Assembly: GCA_030620095.1 (NCBI GenBank) | Contig: JAUTXW010004470.1 | Coordinates: 682,001 to 746,000 of the forward strand | Direction: 5' to 3' | DNA length: 64,000 nucleotides | Source of the DNA: Kuschelorhynchus macadamiae | Lineage: Eukaryota > Arthropoda > Insecta > Coleoptera > Curculionidae | Shown here: piece by piece, positions 24,301 to 31,371 of the stretch | How the letters are laid out: every line of letters starts with the position of its first letter | How positions within the stretch are numbered: the first letter of the stretch is position 1 | The notes under the pieces: generated by a model | Told to the model about the DNA's origin: nothing | Database searches by the model: none | Seen by the model: only the letters and a program-made list of their open reading frames with translations | Position numbers and translations under genes: made by a program

Positions 24301-27154
24301 ATAATGTTATAATTCACATTATCAACTTTTATATTAATTTTTATTATTTTTCTATTATTAATATAAAAAATAATTCCATCAGAATTATTAAAGAATTATT
24401 AAAGTCGGCATTATTATAGTATATGTTGTACCTAGGGATATTATAGTTAAGGGTTGAAACTATCTTATGGTATTCGCTTAAAACTAGGATATCACAGTAT
24501 TTGAGATTTAAGGTTTGTATAAAAACTAGCAGGTTGTCAAAATTTCTGCCAATACCTATAATATTTACATGGAGTAGGTTAAAAGATTTCACTGTAAGTC
24601 AATGTTAATTAATAGTTCTTCTGGCTCAATAGTCTTAACATTTATAATCCATATTATATTCCATTATCAAATGATAATCGCTTCAAAATCGATGTTCTCC
24701 CTTGCTAATTTCATTTTATTTGTGTAAATAGGTCATCCTCAGTTTCACTGTCATGGTTTATTTGATAGTTCTTTTCATAGTGAGCATTTGCATACAAACA
24801 GTTTAGGCAATTAGGGTTTTTTAAGTTGCATTGGTATGTTGGATGCTTCTGACTGCAGAAAGTAGATGTGTGTTCAGTCTCTTGATAAACTGATGTTTTA
24901 TGTCCAAAAGCACCACATTTGTAGCAGTATTTTAAGTTTAAGTCTTCATATATATAACAGGAGTCCCATCCAATATCTAGTTTTGAATTTACTAATTTTT
25001 GAATGTTGTGCCTGAGGTTTCTGCAAATATTGTCCAGCTTTTTGAGTAGTTTGATTGTTTGCTAAAGGTTATGTTAACTTTATCCTGCTCATCTATTCTT
25101 CTATTTAATATTTTAAATCATTTATGAGATATATACCACTAATATAATTTTTGTTTAGGCAAACAAATTTGATTTTAGGGTTATTGTGTTCTTTAATTTC
25201 TACATGGTAGTTATCCCCTGGCCTTTGTTTTGCATGACTAGTCAATTTTTCCAAGTTTTCAGGTATGCCACTTTTTATGATAATTTGTCCATTTTTGGTC
25301 TTTTTATAAAGTTTGATAGGAGCATTGGCAGAGATGGGTCTAATTTTTTATTTAATTTTTCTGCTTGTTTTAATTTCTTGTACTTGTTTTGGTTTTATAA
25401 ATAAAGTTTTCTTTAGTGAAATTTCTGACTCTCTCATTGTTCTGTGTTGTTTGCTGTTTAAGAAATTTTTTGTTGCTTCCGCAAGGCTAATGCAAGGTCT
25501 TTGACTTTTGCATTCTTCTAACTTCTCTTCAATAATATCTGCTTTTAATAATATTTGTTCTGAAATGCTTTCCATATTCCAAATGTTGTATTAAATAGAC
25601 AGGAACAATATATTGATTTAATGTTATTTATGTGTACTTGGCAGTTAGTGCAGATCCAAAGCACTTTGTTACTTAGGCACTGAATTGTTTTGTAATCTTT
25701 GTCTTCTATTTTTATGCAGTCTGTATGGAACCAGCCATCACAGAAACCATCACATTGAAGTGCTTTTTCTTTTTTCTTAACCAAAGATTTGTATTCTCCA
25801 CAAATATCCTTCTTTATCCCTCCACCAGGATCTCCAGGACCATTTGCATTGAAAGCATTGAAAAAAATGCACTTTGAAGATGAATAACTCAAAAATGGAA
25901 CATGATCGACAAAAACTTTGGATTTGTAATCAAATTACAATTTAAAAAGTATAGTTTAGAGATTAGAAGAGTTCAATGTCCTCAAAGAATTTGACAATTC
26001 TATAAGCCATGCGTTTTTCTATAATCTCTAAAACAAATGGCACCAAGGAAATAGGCCAATAATCGGCGCACCTTTCTCTTAAATTAGATAAAACATCCCT
26101 CATTTCAATACATGAAATCTCTTTAACAGTGAAAATTTGACAATGCGTAGTATGACCTTCTATATAATCAACATTTGCTACATTGTCTTGATGGGGTTCG
26201 AGGGATTTTGGATAAACCTATTATTATATTGAATTTTTGCTGTTTTAAGTTCCTTCTTGTACTCTTTTTTTAACATTTTGAGTTGAAACAATATAAACTC
26301 AGACCTGTAAGGATTGAAATACTCACTAAGGAAACCAATTATTATTGTGTCCCTCATGTGTCTCAACTGATCATTAAACCAGCTGATGTTCTGAAACTGA
26401 CCTGTATGGGCCACATAGGTTTTTTTCAGAAAAAGCTTCATTTATGTTATTTAACTCTAGTGTCAAACTTTCAATCTTAATAATAGCAATTGCCTCGTGC
26501 ATCTGTGAACATTACTAAATTCCCATCATTAACATATTCTGGAAATTCATTTATGAATAACAGACACAAATACAGTCCCACTACCTAACCCTAAGGAATA
26601 CCAATATGTTTTATATATAAGAAATATCACCTCCATTTTTAACATAATTGGGCCTATTATGAAGCTAAGATGCCAAAAGATCCACCATTTTACCTGTGAA
26701 ACTATATACATAAATCTTATTGAGAAAGAATTAAATATTTAAACTCAACTCATCAGTTATTTTATACAGTAACCCTGCTGCGCTTTTCATCACCCTGCCT
26801 GGACAAAAGCTGACTTTTTTCTAGGAAATTGACTTTCGAAAAATGTTTAAATTAGAAAGATATCTATGCCAACATATCTGTTACCTGTTTTCAGTCCAAA
26901 CACAATTATTAGCTCCCCTAAAAAGGTTTTCACCATACTCCTGTGTCAAGCGGTATAAATTTAAGATATTGACAAACCTTGAAGGTATATTAAATAAAAG
27001 TGAAATTTAAACAAAGCAAATAAAGTCAATTTTTGCACTTTTCTAAGAGTAATTTAATTTACCTGAGTTCAAACTTAAGCTCAGGATGATCTTTTAAATA
27101 CCACTCCACTGGAAAAATTTGGGATGAAGCAATGCACACCAATTGATTTCCCAT
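163..27154 (-). CDS. Vps15: Vps15/PIK3R4, 5' part of gene (three exons, runs off left edge)
   Basis: This is the start of the gene for Vps15, the N-myristoylated pseudokinase-like scaffold that, with Vps34 and Beclin-1, forms the class III PI3-kinase complexes of endosomes and autophagosomes. The coding sequence is join(27154-27063, 997-719, 326-163) on the minus strand, 535 nt or 178 codons plus one base. Visible family marks, in order, are MGNQL at the N-terminus (myristoylation glycine at residue 2), GSTRF and VVVKVF (the VAIK-like lysine), LYDRISTRPF, CHGDIKLEN (catalytic loop with HGD for HRD) and VDFASF (DFA for DFG). The HGD and DFA changes are normal for Vps15. The remaining kinase domain, HEAT and WD40 regions would lie left of position 163. 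Splice phases agree at both junctions, and no stop or frameshift is seen. Confidence 0.93.
719..997 (-). CDS. Vps15: Vps15 exon 2
   Basis: 279 bases encoding the N-lobe of the kinase-like domain, from SLGSTRFLKV to IRTRPF-type sequence ending IIEKR. The acceptor is TTTTTAG just right of 997. The donor is AAAAAG followed by GTAAGT at 718-713, a textbook site. The open frame continues upstream through the intron to a spurious methionine near 1131, which is not used. The VVVKVFAIRDPSLPL segment carries the nucleotide-binding lysine. The intron to exon 3 is 392 bases (327-718) and A+T-rich. Confidence 0.94.
1137..1152. repeat. (G)16 homopolymer
   Basis: A run of sixteen G preceded by TTTCCC inside Vps15 intron 1. 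It is strikingly out of place in A+T-rich surroundings and is a likely site of length error in sequencing. Confidence 0.95.
1153..2048. other. A+T-rich intron sequence, nothing recognised
   Basis: The stretch has short direct repeats such as ATTATTATTATTA near 1520 and stop codons in all frames. No RT, endonuclease, transposase or host exon motif was seen. Confidence 0.5.
2049..3640 (-). mobile_element. LINE fragment: ORF2 endonuclease and linker, lacking the RT
   Basis: Non-LTR retrotransposon on the minus strand. The endonuclease start (MGHINIRSFNPKFD..., ITETWLN, RRDRENRAGGGLVIY) lies at about 3510-3165. Its C-terminal part and the linker follow continuously to about 2160, with LFDSQAPLKTAIL, then the R/K-rich AYRTYSRTK linker and IADELKDPSAINSAF. 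The sequence then ends where the RT should begin, so this copy lacks its 3' half. LINEs normally lose their 5' end, so the loss is probably a later deletion. An APE-type endonuclease and this linker point to the Jockey/CR1 supergroup; the clade is not resolved. A 55-base tandem duplication lies inside (2289-2394). Confidence 0.85.
2289..2394. repeat. 55-bp tandem duplication in the LINE coding region
   Basis: A block beginning tcctgtgaaggcaatgttg recurs 55 bases later (2289-2339 and 2344-2394) with one substitution in about 51 bases. Since 55 is not a multiple of three, the duplication shifts the reading frame and yields two overlapping ORF ends with the same IADELKDPSAIN peptide. Confidence 0.9.
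3641..5639. other. mostly non-coding intron; two small unassigned ORFs
   Basis: A plus-strand ORF at 4001-4330 (109 residues; includes YKKFYICLPQNI and PLLITGGNATEI) and a minus-strand ORF at 4755-4970 (described separately) stand out. I could not assign the first to any family. The remainder is A+T-rich without recognisable motifs. Confidence 0.3.
4755..4970 (-). CDS. small single-pass membrane protein ORF, or an exon of one (unassigned)
   Basis: A 71-codon ORF whose second methionine opens MTGRHLLKTV. A hydrophobic segment of about 25 residues (ELLLPLIIVSICSMALFLLL) is followed by a charged tail (RVQDGEIYRQRQHHGVIKYREG). The base composition is less A+T-rich than its flanks. The 3' end reads GAAGGTTAAT, so a GT donor could sit at the last codon instead of the stop. 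It lies in intron 1 of Vps15, on the same strand. It is not Vps15 exon 1, which is at 27.1 kb. It could be an intronic small gene, a displaced exon or chance; no function is claimed. Confidence 0.25.
   Translation of the reverse strand: MLTKIVNMTGRHLLKTVSIIISIKELLLPLIIVSICSMALFLLLLLAHNRVQDGEIYRQRQHHGVIKYREG
5640..5793. mobile_element. foldback/MITE-like element, about 154 bp
   Basis: The 15-mer gtaaattggctttac (5640-5654) recurs as its exact reverse complement at 5779-5793. The similarity continues inward imperfectly (cagaacttccc against cataacttcgc) for about 30 bases per arm. No ORF lies between the arms. This layout fits a small MITE. No clear target-site duplication was found, so the family is unknown. 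Confidence 0.5.
5800..8039. other. A+T-rich intron, no gene recognised
   Basis: Scattered short ORFs lack family motifs. From about 7130 the composition becomes richer in purines on the plus strand (for example around 7200-7310), which could be decayed ORF1 of the LINE that follows, but no diagnostic residues survive. Confidence 0.35.
8040..9000 (+). mobile_element. decayed LINE fragment: RT and ORF2 C-terminus
   Basis: The plus strand retains the RT core in degraded form: a VSRRALFFDPSFL segment corresponding to the usual GVPQGS...GPLLF, then YEDNLQIYK where YADD is expected. After an inserted block (8389-8542) come KNLGLYMDRKLTF and the C-terminal tail (GPFLTNFNKY, HGLTHRDHV). There are many stops. 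The RT type fits the Jockey/CR1 supergroup. The 5' two-thirds of the element cannot be recognised. Confidence 0.75.
8389..8542. mobile_element. short insertion with a 49-bp-arm hairpin
   Basis: The block interrupts LINE coding sequence and is flanked by gaagaatctggg on both sides (8377-8388 and 8543-8554), which looks like a 12-base duplication of the target. Its right two-thirds is a near-perfect inverted repeat: arms 8432-8480 and 8492-8540, 48 of 49 positions pairing, with an 11-base loop. It has no coding capacity. Confidence 0.7.
9001..9390. other. no gene recognised; probably decayed Penelope-like sequence toward the right
   Basis: No motif is readable here. Since the adjoining 9391-9455 encodes the Penelope pre-endonuclease linker on the plus strand, some of this stretch may be older Penelope coding sequence. 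The RT signature was not found. Confidence 0.3.
9391..9455 (+). mobile_element. Penelope-like element, left part (linker before GIY-YIG domain)
   Basis: The plus strand reads YVKVTADKIEKVLRKSNIQT up to 9455, a close match to the segment that precedes the GIY-YIG endonuclease in Penelope-like elements. The coding sequence is cut inside the next codon by the BEL element and resumes at 15650. Confidence 0.75.
9456..9991 (-). repeat. BEL/Pao 3' LTR
   Basis: 536 bases, TGTAG...AAACA on the plus strand (TGTTT...CTACA in element sense). It matches 15118-15649 along its length with visible substitutions and small indels. A G+C-rich core (about 9705-9885, with gcgacccgatcgggtggtgt) contrasts with the A+T-rich rest and probably includes the promoter and leader. 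Confidence 0.92.
10278..11250 (-). pseudogene. BEL/Pao integrase, with core deletion, and DUF5641 tail
   Basis: The N-terminal integrase region is at 11070-11170 (KPLRKLNLFIDHF). The first catalytic segment survives at about 10770 (NTGVDYAGPY), but sequence then jumps to LNSHPFIALSSDAEDVKALTPGHFL (10715-10640). The part of the core between the first aspartate and the glutamate region is therefore gone. The C-terminal DUF5641 domain (TLVLIKTDNAMPCHWSLARI ... TRPLVKLCPLPVEA) ends at 10278 and is open for 64 codons. Confidence 0.85.
11251..11849 (-). pseudogene. BEL/Pao RNase H / A17-type region
   Basis: Reads ELHEFCDASKRGYAAVIYIR, TKVAPLSKITIRGLELCAAVLLAKL and FAYTDSKMFLYWIKSLPHRWKMFISN. These are the DAS, ELxAA and TDSxxxLxWI motifs of the RNase H in BEL/Pao pol. 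This is the longest open stretch of the element (189 codons). A frameshift joins it to the RT on the right and a stop ends it on the left. Confidence 0.85.
11850..12770 (-). pseudogene. BEL/Pao reverse transcriptase, decayed
   Basis: Three minus-strand frames carry pieces in order: LWEIKEVPDTQSLSPDE, then LPFKKKYFAHFSKSH/FVTEYLNLGHM and SPYYYLPDHCVVKP, and finally KVLGLQWNPVRDCF...RNLLSELVRVFDPLGILAPV. These are the RT flanks typical of Pao/BEL pol. The segment with the catalytic YxDD should lie around 12.2-12.3 kb but is missing or unreadable, so the enzyme is dead. Confidence 0.8.
12780..13500 (-). pseudogene. BEL/Pao zinc knuckle and protease region, decayed
   Basis: The minus strand encodes CPLCKNNHALYSC, a CX2CX3HX4C knuckle, followed by the BEL-type second cluster (CLSNIHD... 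CKTHHTLLHL). Past 13130 the aspartic protease (DUF1758) region is only partly readable (STALIDVIRQ, then NGVSCMRSNSNN-like sequence), with frameshifts near 13080. The catalytic aspartate motif could not be placed with confidence. Confidence 0.7.
13850..14470 (-). pseudogene. BEL/Pao gag (DUF1759-type), interrupted
   Basis: The start is the ATG at 14470 (MANAVKLKKLK). The first 142 codons are open and include LPKLEISKFKGD, the hallmark of BEL gag (DUF1759). An in-frame stop at 14042-14044 follows directly, after which the same frame continues with conserved gag sequence (LSDIERFNYLVSLLEG) to about 13850. A further stop and frameshifts follow. Gag would form the particle that packages element RNA. 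Confidence 0.85.
15118..15649 (-). repeat. BEL/Pao 5' LTR
   Basis: 532 bases, paired with 9456-9991. It differs by scattered substitutions, by loss of the inner segment near 15540, and by a 14-base tandem duplication (ggacatcaatcggc, about 15480-15506) absent from the other LTR. The terminal dinucleotide has decayed from CA to TA. Confidence 0.92.
15650..15910 (+). mobile_element. Penelope-like element, right part (GIY-YIG endonuclease)
   Basis: Continuing from 9455 across the BEL insertion, the plus strand encodes HQPQTTIDKLIGHAKDKI and then KNQGVYSI...NCENVYVGQTK, the GVYxI/YxGQT signature of the GIY-YIG nuclease of Penelope-like elements, followed by HHQETNHK and FKLYPN. A TAG stands where the first of the usual cysteine pair is expected (SG*NCENVYVG). 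The copy is dead. The RT domain, which should lie upstream, is not recognisable. Confidence 0.8.
16080..16395 (-). mobile_element. LINE endonuclease fragment
   Basis: The minus strand reads IYSCCHSRYEKQYGVVESL followed by FIILGDLNITKL, the catalytic GDxN motif of an APE-type LINE endonuclease. No other domain is attached. A scrap of a CR1/Jockey-type element. Confidence 0.65.
16400..17920. other. no gene recognised
   Basis: Repetitive A+T-rich sequence. 16820-16980 contains a more complex block (gaacgtatttcgggtcattcc, then tgcacctgactacc) that resembles terminal sequence of some retroelement but could not be assigned. The part near 17.7-17.9 kb probably belongs to the 3'UTR of the minus-strand LINE that follows. 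Confidence 0.35.
17925..21030 (-). mobile_element. LINE with SGNH-like ORF1 and decayed ORF2
   Basis: Minus-strand LINE about 3.1 kb long. ORF1 (about 21.0-20.08 kb) has a coiled-coil N-part, then a domain resembling the SGNH esterase found in ORF1 of many CR1-group LINEs. ORF2 follows with the endonuclease (ILSGDININYLV near 19.84 kb), RT (DFSKAFDCMNHKILLGKV and LNWLRSYLSGRTQVV near 18.8 kb; FVGITIDNKLKFHEHI near 18.45 kb) and a C-terminal tail (NHLPRTALTENSLIYKSIKIFNYL) ending at 17959. Both ORFs contain many stops and frameshifts. Part of the endonuclease and the GVPQGS-to-YADD segment are missing. Confidence 0.85.
20080..20900 (-). pseudogene. LINE ORF1 with coiled coil and SGNH-like domain
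   Basis: The N-part (20900-20690) is rich in K/E/Q heptads (ESLRTLERQNNWYTAELSRIKQEI). It is followed by KIIVLTDDFGRNLYPYLSKHL, the position of the GDS block of SGNH hydrolases with the nucleophile serine lost (DDFGR), and after a frame break near 20434 by DYIILAGLNDSDLR, the GxND block. Such ORF1 esterase-like domains are known from CR1-group LINEs. The copy is not translatable as one protein. Confidence 0.7.
21031..21378. other. no gene; A+T-rich spacer
   Basis: Contains runs such as tatatatata near 21200 and 21250, and nothing recognisable. Confidence 0.5.
21379..21940 (+). mobile_element. LINE 3' end with (ATT)n tail
   Basis: The plus strand encodes a LINE ORF2 C-terminal tail (RRCYHMVPFLIKLCKYYVDCP, VPFHVPARSTRVF, FLMKMHLYQAMNIFN), open for 116 codons to a stop at 21727. 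A 3'UTR follows and ends in ATTATTATT repeats at 21918-21940, typical of CR1/Jockey-like microsatellite tails. 5'-truncated copy. Confidence 0.75.
22540..22656 (+). mobile_element. short retroelement 3' end with (TTTA)n tail
   Basis: Within the minus-strand LINE lies plus-strand sequence with ttaataaagacaatagttat followed by TTTA repeats to about 22650. The AATAAA plus tetranucleotide tail is the 3' end of a LINE or SINE. It is too short to classify. Confidence 0.45.
24700..25892 (-). pseudogene. LINE ORF1 with PHD finger and CCHC knuckles
   Basis: N-terminal PHD-type finger: CGEY...LQCDGFCDGWFHTDC...WICTNC (about 25.81-25.64 kb). A frame break near 25560 leads to a lysine-rich middle (LLKADIIEEKLEECK). 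Zinc knuckles follow at about 24.95-24.80 kb (KYCYKCGAFGHK, then Cys-containing repeats). PHD plus knuckles is a known ORF1 layout in CR1-group LINEs; these domains bind element RNA or chromatin. Confidence 0.75.
25930..26460 (-). mobile_element. LINE fragment: pre-RT linker and RT start
   Basis: The linker (TYVAHTGQFQNISWFNDQL, then MLKKEYKKELKTAKIQYNN) is open at 26441-26178. RPISLVPFVLEIIEKRMAYRI near 26.05 kb is RT motif 2. The RT catalytic part is absent on the 3' side. Confidence 0.75.
26480..26760 (-). mobile_element. LINE RT fragment, catalytic block degenerate
   Basis: The minus strand reads YSLGLGSGTVFVSVIHK, a decayed version of GIPQGS-LGP-LFxLFIND, then YVNDGNLVMFTDAR where YADD is expected. 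In element order it lies upstream of the 25.93-26.46 kb fragment although it represents a later part of ORF2, so the two are separate copies. Confidence 0.6.
27063..27154 (-). CDS. Vps15: Vps15 exon 1 (coding part)
   Basis: Ninety-two bases, 30 codons plus two bases, too short to stand out as an ORF. The start is the ATG at 27154-27152, reading MGNQLVCIASSQIFPVEWYL, which matches the conserved Vps15 N-terminus. The exon ends ...TTTGAACTCAG followed by GTAAAT, so the donor is at 27062/27061. The last two bases (AG) join the C that opens exon 2 to make a serine, giving the conserved L-S-L-G-S-T-R-F junction. Trp18 stands where relatives usually have His. Confidence is high because start codon, protein match, donor and phase all agree. 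Confidence 0.92.
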
Positions 27155-27300
27155 TATTAATGAATTATGGAAGGAAATAAACAAAAAAAATCACATAAAT
27201 AAAACCTCTATTTATTTTTTAAACGCCAAACGTCAGAGCGAATTAGCTGACAGCTGACATGTATGAAATGTCAAAGGTTTTGTGGTATTGCTTTGGTAGA
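27155..27300 (-). promoter_or_regulatory. probable Vps15 5'UTR and promoter region
   Basis: The bases immediately upstream of the Vps15 start codon contain no transposon motif. They are A+T-rich to about 27215 and then more mixed, with a segment around 27225-27265 (gccaaacgtcagagcg, gctgacagctgacatg) unlike the surrounding TE sequence. Position alone makes this the likely 5'UTR and core promoter. No TATA box or initiator can be assigned with confidence. Confidence 0.35.
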
Positions 27301-29980
27301 CTGCACCGGCTCTAAAAGTAGTTACCGGCTCCGACGAAAGTAAGAACTTAAGCAGCCAAATCTTTATAGCTGTGTATGTTGTAGTTCTCAAAACTGTGGG
27401 AGCAAAATTACAATTTACAACTTTAGCTCTTCTAGGAACCGATTTTCTCTTCCGGATGAACATATCAGCATTCAGCTTTATATCTATAGAGAGTCTCAGA
27501 GTGAAAAAGATTTTTTCCAATGTACCGATTTCCAAAAAACAAAATGATTATATGTCAAAACAAACAAAAAACATATGCTTTTATTAAAAAAGTCAGCGCT
27601 GTCAGGTAAAAATTAGCTTAGTGGTTAAAGATTTATTCAGAAACATAAAATGATTGGCATGAGTCACGTACTTTCAGGAATATAGGAACATATTAGCACA
27701 TATATATTTTATTCGGTTTTTAGTGCCTATATCAAGTTTGATATGGCAATTCGGTATTTGGGGGCCTTAGCTCTTACCCATCTCAAAATCGGATTTCTTG
27801 TTGGAGCTTTAGCACGCATTGGCAAAATAAATTCACTTCGAAGATTTCTCTGCGTTTGCAAAATGGACTGAGTCAGGATAAACGGTTTTACAGCAAAGAT
27901 CCGTTGGTTATTTGGCTAATTTGCCATTGTAATACAAAATTTTCAACAAGAAACTTCAGTTTTATCTATTTGACGTTTTTTAAATAAACAGTATTTTCAT
28001 GACAAACTTTGCAAAAACATTCACTCCTATTGCCGACCTTGTACTTTTCTACTGTTATTCATAAGACTTTGACCTATAATAGAATGATAGAAGATAATGG
28101 TATTAATATCATAACTTTGGCGCATGAGGGACTTTACAACTCTTAGGTATGTCTCATGTAAACCATTTTGTGTTACAATTTCTCTTTTGCTTAATGTCTT
28201 GTTTGTCTACTTATTTTGCTCTTGACCTGTTTAACCGATCTATGCTCCTGAAATGTAATAAGAAAACATAATTATTAATAACATATTTTCTCACAAAACT
28301 TTAAGTCTAGTTACAATCCGAAAACCCATATTAGAAATTTCAACAGTTTATCGTGAAAATAAACCAAACGCGTACATTAATAGACTATCACCCCGTTTTA
28401 TTAATCACTTATCATATTATTATTTGGTTTGCTATGGTAGGTACCTGTTAAAATAAATGTTTAAGACAAACTATTTTTTTTGTTTATCATATTTTAATAC
28501 TATTTTTTACAGATATTTTCTAGCATCATCCTACCGGTATCATTAACCGGCTTCAATCCAATTCTTAAAACAAAACCGGTGCTGATACCGAGGTAACTTC
28601 TTCTTCTTTAGTTGGGCAGGTAGTTTTCTAGGGAATGGTGCGATATTCCTAGTAATAAATGGTTGATTTTATAGTGAAATTTTTATATTTAGGTTGGCAT
28701 TGGTATCCCCGGTCGCGATTCGCGAGCTGTAAAGGAATGTCGTCACCGAATTACACATGTGTAAATTTTTCCCAATAAATAATGGATTCAATTACAAAAC
28801 TTATTTAAAATACAAAATAAAATATCATTTTGATCTGACAAATTGTGCTACTGGTGTTGTTAATTTTTATTACGCATAGATTTGACAGAAAAAAATAAGA
28901 ACGTTAACACCCTTCTGAAGAACTATAGGTGTTCATCGATTTTGTTGAATGTTGAATCATTATTCGCGAAAATGTTTATTGATAAAAACGCGATCCAAAA
29001 AGGAACCTTAGATGTGTCATTGTAAATTTAAGTAAGTACTAAGGTGGTTTATTGGCTCGGAGCCAACATTTGAAAGGCTAAACTGGACACCTGCAAATCA
29101 TATTAAATTAGGTTTTTTTGTTTATAAAATCACTTTCTGTATTAACAGATTTATTGTTTTCTATATTTGTGTAAGTAGGTTGTCGCTAGATATCCGGTAA
29201 AAAAGTTTCCATAAAATTATTCATTTAATCACAAAAGTAGCTACTAATTTAAAATATCTAGATTTAAACAAACATTTAGGTACACAAATGTCCAAAATTT
29301 TTGCAGATATTAGTAATATTTTTATACATTTATATTTGCTCACTTGAATTATTTGTAGGTATATGCATTGTTTAATTAGCTGTAGCAGGCATTTATGTAT
29401 ATTTAAAATATGGAAATTATAATCAAGGTTCAACTTAAGTAAGGCAAATAAATAAGCATTTTAATTGGACTAACAGGTATTTTACCCTACATAATAATTA
29501 AAGAGTGATAAAACTGGAGAAAGTGAGGCAATAAATCATATTAATGTTAATGTATTTTAAAGTATTTTGATCATACATTGTTTACAAACATAGATAACAG
29601 TATACCAGCTGATAAGGCCTATTGTTTTGATTTCAACATACTCCAATGTCCATAACTATCTACCTATGTTTTTCAAGAATTTTCTTTCCTAAATGTTAGT
29701 GTCATCATTTAGACTTTGATTTATACAGCAAAATAAAATAAGTCACTATAATAGAGATATACTTAATTTAAACATTTTATAAAATATATTATTTGTATGG
29801 CATACCCATCAAGACATCTCTTTGTAGCTAGCAACAAAGTCTCTATAACGGACCAGTTAAACTTTTGAGATTAAGTAAATAATTGAGATAGATAGTTCCA
29901 AAATGTTACCAGGGACAAGAATTTCTTCAATTTATTAATGTATTTAAATCATTCTTATATTACATAGGTCAGTATTACAT
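27300..29980. other. 2.7 kb with no recognised gene or element
   Basis: Upstream of Vps15. A 71-codon plus ORF (27372-27587) and a 100-codon minus ORF overlap each other and resemble nothing. 27.3-27.6 kb and 28.5-28.8 kb are less A+T-rich than the rest, so unrecognised promoter or exon sequence of a divergent gene is possible. No RT, transposase or splice-compatible exon could be shown. Confidence 0.35.
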
Positions 29981-29984
29981 GGGG

Positions 29985-31350
29985 TATTACAGCTAAAATA
30001 TAAGAAAAAGTTAAAATTCACTTGTCATATATAACAACCAATATCAATTTAAAGTTTAAAATTAAATATGCATACATCATAGTTGCTGTCTTTTAAGTTT
30101 TTGTCTTTATAAATTCTCAAAAGCTGTAAAATAAATTTTTTTTCTAAATATGGCTACAGTCTTAAATTCTTTAAGAGCACTGGGAATTTGTTGAAAACTT
30201 GGACACATGAATAGTATGGAAACTTCTCATATAGTGATTTTGCATGACTGTCAAGCTGCCTGCCCCCATAATGTGATATTTATTTATTTATATTGTATCA
30301 ACAGTTCATTGCCTATTACGTATACTTTTTATAGGTTAACACAACTAAATTATCAACTGATTAAGTTATTCTTCTGGGTGGAATTCCATATTATAAGAGA
30401 AAAATACATCCCTTTTCTCCACAATGCTATACAGGATCTTATAGACTAAATATATTGTTTTTAAGGCCTCCTATGCAATTTTGCTAAATTGAAGAACATC
30501 TCATTTTTTACCATTTGAAACATGAAGAGTTTTAAAGTTTTTTGTCATATCAACACTATGTTGATTTTGTTCAAGATGTACTTCAAAATCAGATCTGTTG
30601 TGATTCAGAGATCTTGAAGAATTAAGATGTTCTTTATGCTCTGAGAATGTGCATCTAGAAGATTATCATTAGTCACGCAATGGTGTTCACCAAACTTCAT
30701 AATGGTAAAATAAATTATTTGTGTGATGTCACTCTTTTGACTAAAACGCATACCTCTCTCAGCCCTGACCCTGAAAGAAATAAAATGAACATGTTGAAAG
30801 GTTTGATAAAGAACTTACAACTAAAAGTCTTCCTGTTGAATAATTTTGTTGAGTACTGGTAGATTAATTAATATAATAATAATAAATAATAAAGATAATA
30901 AATAATAAATATTTTGAAATTGTTACTAACCTTATTATTCTGAATGATAGCACTTAGGTATTTATAATTTACCTACCAAGAAAACTTGCACCCACTTCCC
31001 AAGATCTCTCCGAAAATGAGATTCCACCAAGTCTCACATCTCTCTCCTTGAAAGTATGACCTCAATAAAAGAATGCTGCTATCGCTATACTTATAGTGGC
31101 TCAGCTTGCCAAGCAGAATGTCATGCGAAACACAATCAAAGGAATTCATTATATTTGTCAGAAGATAGAGAATAGAATGGCATGAACCCTGCTAGAACCA
31201 GATCTAAAACTGAACTGATGTTCTGTAAATTGATTGTTGAATTTAAAGGTATTTGCCACTGCTTATCATGATGGAATGCGAATCACGTGTTTTATGCTGT
31301 TGTGAATCTTCAAAGACATTGGTGTTATATTTAGTAAACATTCAGAATGT
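29985..31350 (-). mobile_element. decayed LINE fragment: RT and C-terminal tail
   Basis: The C-terminal tail (HAKSLYEKFPYYSCVQVFNKFP) is readable at about 30.25-30.13 kb, followed by a long 3' part. Remnants of the RT lie at 31.2-31.0 kb (ILFGKLSHYKYS-type sequence and RLGGISFSERSWEVG). Stops are frequent. The 5' side is cut by the plus-strand LINE at 31.37 kb. Confidence 0.6.
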
Positions 31351-31371
31351 ATTGCACTATATGTCCTAGAT

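Larger units (their letters stand above)
21945..25895 (-). mobile_element. LINE with PHD/zinc-knuckle ORF1 and ORF2, decayed
   Basis: A nearly full-length minus-strand LINE. ORF1 (25892 to about 24700) has a PHD finger and a zinc-knuckle array. ORF2 starts near 24592 (FNLLHVNIIGIGRNFDN), with endonuclease sequence (ILVLSEYHKI; SKSGSSIDHILI near 24.13 kb), a linker, RT pieces (NNCSPGMDGIISEVLK near 23.38 kb; NQFGFIKDMSTSDAMHELV and GVFLDLKG near 23.1 kb) and a C-terminal tail (AHRYNTRGVANNLL, TRYLAPKFFNLIPKNI) at 22.13-21.97 kb. The RT catalytic block near 22.7 kb is degraded, and a foreign 3' tail is inserted at 22.54-22.66 kb. Frameshifts are numerous. Confidence 0.85.
998..27062 (-). other. 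Vps15 intron 1 (about 26 kb), packed with transposons
   Basis: The interval between the exon 1 donor and exon 2 acceptor is 26,065 bases. It contains at least six LINE copies or fragments, a split Penelope-like element, a 6.2-kb BEL/Pao element and two foldback elements, on both strands. No host exon was recognised inside it, apart from two unassigned small ORFs near 4.0-5.0 kb. Confidence 0.85.

Noticed and set aside
27372..27587. Plus-strand ORF and neighbouring VCCSSQNCGSK sequence as a possible divergent THAP-type gene
   Set aside because: Only one Cys cluster resembles a THAP finger; the HRFP-like and AVPTIF-like motifs are missing and no splice structure was found.
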